From: an uncultured Clostridia bacterium
GTDB lineage: Bacteria; Bacillota; Clostridia; Christensenellales; QALW01
NCBI GenBank assembly: GCA_934434555.1
Contig: CAKRZX010000033.1
Location: 1 to 11,756 of the forward strand
Direction: 5' to 3'
DNA: 11,756 nucleotides
Part shown: positions 5,971-10,685 of the stretch, in pieces
Position numbering within the stretch: the first letter of the stretch is position 1
Layout of the letters: each line of letters starts with the position of its first letter
Position numbers and translations under genes: made by a program
The notes under the pieces: model-generated
What the model was told of the DNA's origin: nothing
The model's input: the letters and a program-made list of their open reading frames with translations, nothing else
Database searches by the model: none

Positions 5971-5999
5971 GGATGTTTTCTGCTCTTCTTACGGAGGAG
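5960..5999 (+). promoter_or_regulatory. Expression platform: alternative hairpin and Shine-Dalgarno-masking stem
   Basis: CATCCG-CTG-CGGATG (5961-5975) uses the 3' strand of the aptamer, so it can form only when the aptamer does not. Further on, CTCTTC (5983-5988) can pair with GAGGAG (5994-5999), the ribosome binding site of folT, across the loop TTACG. In addition GAGTAG (5864-5869) in the aptamer 5' side can pair with CTGCTC (5980-5985). A model consistent with all three is that ligand-bound aptamer leaves CTCTTC free to hide the ribosome site (off), while free RNA pairs GAGTAG with CTGCTC and exposes it (on). The pairings are seen; the switching is inferred. Confidence 0.6.
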
Positions 6000-6002
6000 T
6001 TT

Positions 6003-6710
6003 ATGAGTATTTTTTCAAAAGATTATTGGGTTTGTGCCGCGGGCGAACTTAAAAAGCCCCGAATGCTGATTTTTGCCGCCGTGCTTGTGGCTCTGCGGGT
6101 GGCGCTGAAAGCGGTTTCCATTCCCATTATCCCCGGTCAGCTTTACATTAACTTCGGGTTTCTTGTAAATGCCCTCGGGTCAATGGTATACGGTCCGGTA
6201 ATCGGCTCGATTTCGGGCGCGGTAAGCGACACGGTTGGCGCGTTTCTGTTCCCGAAAGGCCCGTACTTTTTCCCCTATATTTTTCAGGAAATAGCGGGTT
6301 CGCTGATTTTTGCGCTGTTCTTTTACAAAAGGACGCTTACCGTTTCTCGTATAATCTGGGCGCGGTTTTCGGTTTCGCTTTGGTGTAACATCATTATTCA
6401 GCCGCTTATATTGCTTATGTGGAATGCTTTTCATCCCGATTCCGCATATTCCGCTCTTTCGGAACTTAAAATTGTAAAGAACATTTGCATGTTTCCCTTT
6501 GAAAGTTTACTGCTTGCAGCATTTTTGGGCGCAATGATGCCGGCAATGCGGTCGCTTAAATTTGCGGACTCGGTCGAAAAACCCCTTAAAATAAGGGCTC
6601 GGCACTTGATATTGCTTATTCTTGCATCGGCGGTGATGCTGATATTGTTCTGCATTTACCGTGAACTGAAAAAGCCCGGTTCGATTCCGATTTTCTCTTT
6701 TATTCATTAA
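6003..6710 (+). CDS. folT: ECF-type folate transporter substrate-binding subunit
   Basis: A 235-residue integral membrane protein of the FolT family, the S component that binds folate and docks onto the shared ECF module (EcfA, EcfA', EcfT) for uptake. About six membrane segments are visible. The first (21-40) carries AxxxA spacing (A26, A30, A34), the feature S components use to contact EcfT, and the blocks ALRVALKAVSIPI, INFGFLVNALGSMVYGPVIG, FLFPKGPYFFPYIFQE and the acidic D76 region are characteristic of FolT. The start at 6003 is chosen because GGAGGAG lies 4-10 bases before it; the upstream ATG at 5973 is inside the riboswitch region. It is the first gene after the THF riboswitch and is followed after 14 bp by an SDR gene. 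No ECF module genes are in the window, as usual for group II systems. Confidence 0.93.
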   Translation: MSIFSKDYWVCAAGELKKPRMLIFAAVLVALRVALKAVSIPIIPGQLYINFGFLVNALGSMVYGPVIGSISGAVSDTVGAFLFPKGPYFFPYIFQEIAGSLIFALFFYKRTLTVSRIIWARFSVSLWCNIIIQPLILLMWNAFHPDSAYSALSELKIVKNICMFPFESLLLAAFLGAMMPAMRSLKFADSVEKPLKIRARHLILLILASAVMLILFCIYRELKKPGSIPIFSFIH

Positions 6711-6724
6711 ATTCAGGTGATGAT

Positions 6725-7462
6725 ATGTTAGCAGTAATTACAGGCGCAAGCAGCGGCTTGGGCAAAGAGTTTGCCAAACAACTTGACTCTCTCGGGTGCG
6801 ACACGGTTATTGTTGCCCGCCGTGAGGACAGGCTCAACGAACTTAAATCTCAACTTAAAAACAACTGTGCGGTTTTCTGTGCCGATTTGTCCGATTCAAA
6901 AAAATGCCGTGAACTTTTTGCCTCTTTCCCCGACGCGGATATTCTTATAAATAACGCGGGATTCGGCACGTTCGGCGAAATTGCGGAATCCGACCTTGAC
7001 CGGGACGAAGAAATGATTGCAATAAACGTGAACGCACAGTACGTGCTTATGAAACTTTACCTGGAACGGTTCAAAAAAAAGCGTCACGGGTATATTCTCA
7101 ATACCGCCTCTGCCGCAGCGTTTATGGCGGGGCCTTATTTCGGTTTGTACTACGCCACAAAGGCGTTTGTTTTGCGCGTTTCACAGGCGGCAAGCCGCGA
7201 AGCCAAGGAATACGGCGTGTGCGTTTCGGCGTTCTGCCCCGGTTCGGTTGCAACGGAGTTTAATTCAATAGCCAAAACAACCTCATCGTCAAAGCCCCTG
7301 ACCCCCGAACGCGCCGTAAAGTATGCAATAGATAAGATGTTTAAGGGCAAGCCCATTATTATTCCGTCAGCGAAAATCCGCGCCGCGTTTGTAATGTCGA
7401 AACTTATGCCCGAACACCTTTTAACCGAATTTTCCTGTCACGTGCAGAAGAAAAGATTCTGA
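6725..7462 (+). CDS. Classical short-chain dehydrogenase/reductase, second gene of the folT operon
   Basis: A 245-residue NAD(P)-dependent oxidoreductase. The nucleotide-binding motif is TGASSGLG (6-13), followed after the second strand by ARRE with R32 and R33, basic residues that favour NADP(H). DL at 54-55, NNAG at 76-79 and N103 follow, and the catalytic set is S129, Y142 and K146 in YYATK, with the normal 13-residue Ser-to-Tyr spacing. PGSVATEF (212-219 region) is the usual PG motif. The protein is most like the DltE/YqjQ-type general SDRs, and its substrate is unknown. AGGTGAT at 6715-6721 precedes the ATG. The 14-bp gap after folT means it is co-transcribed and under the THF riboswitch, so a folate or pterin link is possible but only an inference. 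Confidence 0.88.
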   Translation: MLAVITGASSGLGKEFAKQLDSLGCDTVIVARREDRLNELKSQLKNNCAVFCADLSDSKKCRELFASFPDADILINNAGFGTFGEIAESDLDRDEEMIAINVNAQYVLMKLYLERFKKKRHGYILNTASAAAFMAGPYFGLYYATKAFVLRVSQAASREAKEYGVCVSAFCPGSVATEFNSIAKTTSSSKPLTPERAVKYAIDKMFKGKPIIIPSAKIRAAFVMSKLMPEHLLTEFSCHVQKKRF

Positions 7463-7494
7463 CCTACTTTTTTTCTTGGAAGAAAAAAAGTAGG
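7463..7494 (+). terminator. Hairpin directly after the SDR stop codon
   Basis: CCTACTTTTTTTC (7463-7475) pairs perfectly with GAAAAAAAGTAGG (7482-7494) across TTGGAA. It starts at the base after TGA. There is no T-run after it on the plus strand, so it may act as an mRNA 3'-end stabiliser or weak terminator, with the stronger one 40 bp further. Similar CTTT...AAAG hairpins recur, for example at 8559-8580. Confidence 0.6.
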
Positions 7495-7534
7495 CAAAAA
7501 AAGAACAGGACTTTTAATCAAAAAGCATAAATTC

Positions 7535-7583
7535 AGAGTGTAAAACAAACGTTTCAGCAACGTCTGTTTTACACTCTTTTTTT
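7535..7583 (+). terminator. Rho-independent terminator of the folT operon
   Basis: AGAGTGTAAAACAAACGT (7535-7552) pairs with ACGTCTGTTTTACACTCT (7560-7577) with one mismatch in 18 bp, loop TTCAGCA, and seven T at 7577-7583. This is the strongest terminator in the window. Confidence 0.92.
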
Positions 7584-7593
7584 GTCCCCCACC

Positions 7594-7726
7594 GTAGGGC
7601 AGGGGTTTATCTCCTGCCGCATTCTGGAAAGGTTATTTTTTGCTGTTTGATATGCGGTTTGCAACATTATATCTTTTGTAAAACTCAAATCTTTGCAAAA
7701 ACGGCGACAGCAAGCCGCCGCCCTAC
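7594..7726. repeat. REP-like inverted pair, diverged copy 0
   Basis: A 133-bp unit beginning GTAGGGCAGGGG with its own hairpin (GGCAGG 7598-7603 with CCTGCC 7613-7618) and ending in the inverted head CCCTAC after a GGCG/CGCC-rich arm. The interior (GGTTTGCAACATTATATCTTTTG...) is recognisably related to the interiors at 7942-8075 and 8297-8430 but much diverged. It begins 11 bp after the folT operon terminator. Confidence 0.65.
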
Positions 7727-7810
7727 AATGTTAAAATAGGCTTTTGATATGAATCAAATTTCGTAATGGAATTACCTGTTTATTTTTACGCGCATTGTTT
7801 ATCTTACATC

Positions 7811-8075
7811 GTAGGGGAGCGCAATGCGCTCCCGCTTTTTGCATTATGTAAATATTGCGACCGATGGTTGCCGCTGCAATAAATGAGATGGCTTTTGTGC
7901 TTTTGAAACGCCTGTTTTATGTTCTTTATTTATTTCACGCGGTAGGGCGGGGGTTTATCTCCCGCCGTTTTTCCGAAGAGGTTGTTTTATGCGGAAAAAT
8001 AGGTGCCTTGCACATTATGTCCCTTGCAAAACACAATCTTTCGCACCCGCGGCAGGAGATGAACCCCTGCCCTAC
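7811..8075. repeat. 265-bp direct repeat, copy 1
   Basis: Nearly identical to 8166-8430 at a fixed offset of 355 bp with no net insertion or deletion. It begins with GTAGGGGAGCGC and the hairpin GGGAGCGC-AAT-GCGCTCCC (7815-7833), runs through a divergent stretch around 7880-7905 and ends with an inverted pair of GTAGGG-headed palindromes (7942-8075). No coding gene: the open frames across it are short, lack ribosome sites and are antisense or shadow frames. Confidence 0.85.
7942..8075. repeat. REP-like inverted pair (BIME-like), copy 1
   Basis: A 134-bp element with imperfect terminal inverted repeats of about 26 bp. The left end is GTAGGGCGGGGGTTTATC followed by TCCCGCCG, and the right end is the reverse complement of the same design. 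Each end also folds on itself (GGCGGG with CCCGCC). The GTAG head plus adjacent stem-loop is the hallmark of REP sequences, and two in opposition make a BIME-like unit. Confidence 0.65.
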
Positions 8076-8165
8076 AATCTTAGAATCGGTTTTGAAATAA
8101 AGAAAATTTCGCGGTAAATTCGGCTTTTGTATTGCTGTTTTTATGTGTATTGCTTATTATACGTC

Positions 8166-8430
8166 GTAGGGGAGCGCAATGCGCTCCCGCTTTTTGTATT
8201 ATGTAAATATGGCGACCGATGGTTGCCGCTGCAACAATGAGGTGCGCCTATGCTTTTTTGAAACGCCTGTTTTATGTTCTTTATTTATTTCACGCGGTAG
8301 GGCGGGGGTTTATCTCCCGTCGTTTTTCCGAAGAGGTTGTTTTATGCGGAAAAATAGGTGCCTTGCACATTATGTCCCTTGCAAAACACAATCTTTCGCA
8401 CCCGCGGCAGGAGATAAACCCCTGCCCTAC
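8166..8430. repeat. 265-bp direct repeat, copy 2
   Basis: Second copy of the 7811-8075 unit, starting GTAGGGGAGCGC with the same GGGAGCGC-AAT-GCGCTCCC hairpin (8170-8188). Differences from copy 1 are concentrated between the first hairpin and the GTAGGGCGGGGG head, plus scattered single bases (for example GATGAACC against GATAAACC near the right end). The near-identity points to a recent duplication or to gene-conversion-like homogenisation. Confidence 0.85.
8297..8430. repeat. REP-like inverted pair (BIME-like), copy 2
   Basis: A 134-bp element matching 7942-8075 nearly base for base, with the left head GTAGGGCGGGGG and the inverted right head CCCTAC. Here the right arm reads GGAGATAAACCCC, which restores a better match to the left arm than in copy 1. 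Confidence 0.65.
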
Positions 8431-8558
8431 AATCTTGAAATAGATTTTTATACTAAAATAATTTTTCCGACAAACTTATCTTTTGCTATTTGTTTATTCT
8501 ATGCCCTTTGCGCAAAAAACAAAGAATCTGTCCTATTAAATGATTCAAGTTCTTTGTT

Positions 8559-8603
8559 CAACTTTCTTTCAAGAAAGTTGGCGGGGTACGGGGCAGCGCC
8601 CCG
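8559..8603. repeat. Twin-hairpin intergenic repeat
   Basis: CAACTTTCT-TTCA-AGAAAGTTG (8559-8580) followed by CGGGGC-AGC-GCCCCG (8589-8603). I recall this two-hairpin module as a dispersed intergenic sequence in gut Clostridia. It has no strong T-run on either strand. The rest of 8431-8624 is AT-rich and shows no gene. Confidence 0.55.
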
Positions 8604-8624
8604 GGAAAAAACAGCGCCCGGACA

Positions 8625-8658
8625 TAAAAAATCGGCACAGACGCAAATCTGTGCCGAT
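8625..8658 (-). terminator. Terminator of the 601-residue surface-protein gene
   Basis: On the minus strand ATCGGCACAGA pairs with TCTGTGCCGAT (8631-8641 with 8648-8658), a perfect 11-bp stem, and is followed by six T (8625-8630 on the plus strand as A). It lies 12 bp after the stop codon. Confidence 0.92.
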
Positions 8659-8670
8659 AAACTAAATCAA

Positions 8671-10476
8671 TTAAAATTCTTTTCTTTTTCTGCTTACAAC
8701 AACGAGTGCAACGGTTGCAACAACTGCCATTGCGATGAACGCAACGGGAAGCAGGTCGCCGCCGTCAGCGGGGTCAGCGTAAGTAAGAACAAGCGTTGCC
8801 TTATCCATATGTGCCATCGCAACGTTCTCGGTAAACGCTTTTGCGGTGGCATCATCGCAATAGAACGTTACCGAAGTTCCGGCAGGAAGGTCACCGGTTG
8901 TAAGGTTAAAGCGAATGAAGAACTTGGAAATATCATAGTCTGTCTTCTTTCCGCCGTTATCGATTGTAACGGTACCATCGGCGTTAACATCCATGGTATA
9001 CTCAATTTCAACCTGTTTACCCGCGGGAACAGTAACCATTGCGTTGTCTTTCGGTCCTGTCCATGTCGGGGTGTTATCCGCTTTTGTATGAGTAACCTCA
9101 AATTTAACCGTTACCTGAACATCTTCTTCACCGTTGTTTTTAACAAGGAATTTCCTCGTAATTTTGCCGTTCTTGATTTCCGATGCGGAAAGAACGCCGG
9201 TTTTTGAGATGATGTAATGGTCGCCCTTTGTATCCTCGTTGTAAGTTACCTGAATACCCTTTGCAACCTTAACTTCGGGTGTAGGAGTTGCTTCGCCGCT
9301 GTCCTCGCCGGGAGTTGCGTCAGGAAGTTTCTCGATGGTTACTTCGTCAACGTAATAGTCAAAGCGCTCGGTTGCATAAGCACCGCTTGCTCCGTCAAGA
9401 CGGAGAATAAGGTCATATGCGTTAGTAAAGCCCATTGCATAGAGTTTTGTAATAAGTGTGTGGAATGCTTCCGAAACCTCAAACTCAACCTCAAATTTCT
9501 GCCATTCATCGGTCATTTTGAATCCGGGAGAAACGTTGATGTAGGTATTACCCGCAACATCCTTAATTAAAGCATACTGTTCTGCGGTAAGTTCCGTTTC
9601 AAGATTTCCCTTTTGTTTATGGTACTGAGAATTAAGTACAAAACTGAAATTTCCGCCTTTTCCGGTATTGGCTTTTGCGTAGAATGTAACTTTATACTTT
9701 CCTGCGCCGCCGCCTGCATAACTGTTATCTTTATCGTTTATAATAGCCGCGCCAAGGTTAAAACCGATTGACGCATATTTGTTAGCATCACCGGGAACAA
9801 ACTTCATTGCATGAGCAGTGCCGTTAGCGCCGCCCTCAACCTGTTCAACACTTCCGCCCGCGGCAGCAAAGTTTGCCCAGCCGGTCTTTCCGTTTTCGGC
9901 ATCGCCGTTAACAACCTTTTTGTCGGGAATGTTAAGGGTCGTGGGTGCATCAACTTCCGTTACCGTTCTGCCGGTAGAATCCATTTTCTTAAAGAGGTCT
10001 GTTGAAATATCGGGACTCCAAATAACGAACTTTGCGCCCTGCGCCGAGTTAAAATCAAGAACATCGGTGCGGAGTGTAAGTTTGCTCATATCCTGTTCGG
10101 CAGTGCCGTTCAGAAGTTTTCCGTTCTTTACGTTGAACCAGATAACGAATCTTGCACTTTCGCCGGGAGCCATAGTGTTGCTTACCGATGAAATGTTGTT
10201 GATAGTCGCCCAGTCGTTCTGCATATATACATTCAGTCCAACGTTTTTGTCGCCCGTATTGTGCGCATACACAGTAATGCAGCCTCTTCCGTTACCTCCG
10301 ACTACCGCGTCTACGGCTTTCTGAACATCTGCTCCGATGCCGGTTGTACGCATATGACCGTATGTACCGTTACCGGATATCTCAACGCCCTTTGCAGTGT
10401 CCTCCGCAAACGATACGATGGAAATGCATGAAACAACCATCGCAACCGCAAGCAGAATGCTTAAAAACTTTTTCAT
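8671..10476 (-). CDS. Secreted, C-terminally anchored protein with a carbohydrate-binding-like module
   Basis: A 601-residue extracellular protein. Residues 1-24 are a signal peptide (MKKFLSILLAVAMVVSC... cut after SFA). Region A (25-180) and region A' (404-568) are related beta-rich domains: both begin AKG(V/I), share N(T/N)G(D/E) in a mid strand and P(G/A)G before another, and end SKxxxR...F. Between them lies module B (187-384), which opens VVNGDAENGKTGW and closes RFDYYVDEVTIEKL, the layout of CBM4/9-type (CenC-like) jelly-roll carbohydrate-binding modules. A TPGEDSGEATPTPE linker follows B. The C-terminus GGDLLPVAFIAMAVV... RKRKEF is one membrane helix with a basic tail. No catalytic domain is seen. 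AAAGGA precedes the ATG. Module B is closely related to part of the next gene upstream. Role is probably glycan binding at the surface, which is an inference. Confidence 0.8.
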   Translation of the reverse strand: MKKFLSILLAVAMVVSCISIVSFAEDTAKGVEISGNGTYGHMRTTGIGADVQKAVDAVVGGNGRGCITVYAHNTGDKNVGLNVYMQNDWATINNISSVSNTMAPGESARFVIWFNVKNGKLLNGTAEQDMSKLTLRTDVLDFNSAQGAKFVIWSPDISTDLFKKMDSTGRTVTEVDAPTTLNIPDKKVVNGDAENGKTGWANFAAAGGSVEQVEGGANGTAHAMKFVPGDANKYASIGFNLGAAIINDKDNSYAGGGAGKYKVTFYAKANTGKGGNFSFVLNSQYHKQKGNLETELTAEQYALIKDVAGNTYINVSPGFKMTDEWQKFEVEFEVSEAFHTLITKLYAMGFTNAYDLILRLDGASGAYATERFDYYVDEVTIEKLPDATPGEDSGEATPTPEVKVAKGIQVTYNEDTKGDHYIISKTGVLSASEIKNGKITRKFLVKNNGEEDVQVTVKFEVTHTKADNTPTWTGPKDNAMVTVPAGKQVEIEYTMDVNADGTVTIDNGGKKTDYDISKFFIRFNLTTGDLPAGTSVTFYCDDATAKAFTENVAMAHMDKATLVLTYADPADGGDLLPVAFIAMAVVATVALVVVSRKRKEF

Positions 10477-10498
10477 AAAAATCGTCCTTTCCGTTGGT

Positions 10499-10514
10499 GC
10501 GCATTATAATGCGC
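10499..10514. promoter_or_regulatory. Perfect 16-bp palindrome in the 5' leader of the surface-protein gene
   Basis: GCGCATTATAATGCGC is fully self-complementary and lies between the predicted transcription start (near 10524) and the ribosome binding site (plus-strand CTTTCC, 10487-10492). The place and symmetry suggest an operator. As RNA its stem could also affect ribosome access. Confidence 0.5.
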
Positions 10515-10530
10515 CCTATACTGTAACTTA

Positions 10531-10559
10531 ATGATACAACAATCTGTTGCCCGTGTCAA
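10531..10559 (-). promoter_or_regulatory. Promoter of the 601-residue surface-protein gene
   Basis: On the minus strand a consensus TTGACA (10554-10559), 17-bp spacer and TATCAT (10531-10536), with a run of A-tracts upstream (10560-10600) that could act as an UP-like element. The leader is about 48 bp. Confidence 0.85.
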
Positions 10560-10561
10560 CA

Positions 10562-10638
10562 GTTTTTTAATAGTTTTTATATAGTTTTTAATCCAAAAAG
10601 TGAAATACTCCGCTAAAATGCTGTTTTTTAATAGTTTT
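10562..10638. repeat. 16-bp AT-rich direct repeats upstream of the surface-protein promoter
   Basis: GTTTTTTAATAGTTTT occurs at 10562-10577 and again at 10623-10638, each followed by a TATA-type run. The 61-bp offset is close to six helical turns. Copy 1 abuts the -35 box. They could be phased A-tracts or regulator sites, or simply AT-rich background. Confidence 0.45.
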
Positions 10639-10643
10639 GATAT

Positions 10644-10671
10644 AAAAAGAACCGCATGGGCAGTCCTTTTT
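10644..10671 (-). terminator. Terminator of the partial surface-protein gene
   Basis: On the minus strand GGACTGC, loop CCAT, GCGGTTC followed by five T; the 7-bp stem has two G-T pairs. The plus strand also has T after the stem. It lies 15 bp after the stop of the upstream gene and separates the two surface-protein genes into different transcripts. Confidence 0.75.
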
Positions 10672-10685
10672 ATTCTGATTAAAGA

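Noticed and set aside
5960..5980. CATCCG-CTG-CGGATG followed by TTTTCT as a transcription terminator of the riboswitch
   Set aside because: It would form only when the aptamer is unfolded, so it would stop transport gene expression when folate is scarce, opposite to need. The stem is short and the T-run only four bases. I treat it as an anti-aptamer hairpin.
5973..6002. Upstream ATG start for folT giving 245 residues
   Set aside because: This ATG lies in the riboswitch expression platform without a ribosome site, and the extra residues would be encoded by regulatory RNA. The ATG at 6003 follows GGAGGAG.
7855..8100. Short plus-strand frames in the repeat units that look alike in both copies
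   Set aside because: Their similarity comes from the DNA duplication itself. The frames hold repeat palindromes, lack ribosome sites and end at different places in the two copies.
7811..8430. CRISPR array
   Set aside because: The repeats are 265 bp with only two near-identical copies and no regular short repeats with unique spacers; no cas gene is present.
8179..9207. Plus-strand open frame of 342 codons
   Set aside because: It begins in the near-identical repeat unit, crosses the twin-hairpin repeat and a terminator, and then runs antisense to the well-supported surface-protein gene. It has no ribosome site and a non-protein-like composition, rich in Cys, Asn and Arg.
10501..10510. TATAAT inside the palindrome as a -10 box on either strand
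   Set aside because: It has no -35 partner at proper spacing on the minus strand comparable to TTGACA/TATCAT just upstream, and its occurrence follows from the palindrome.
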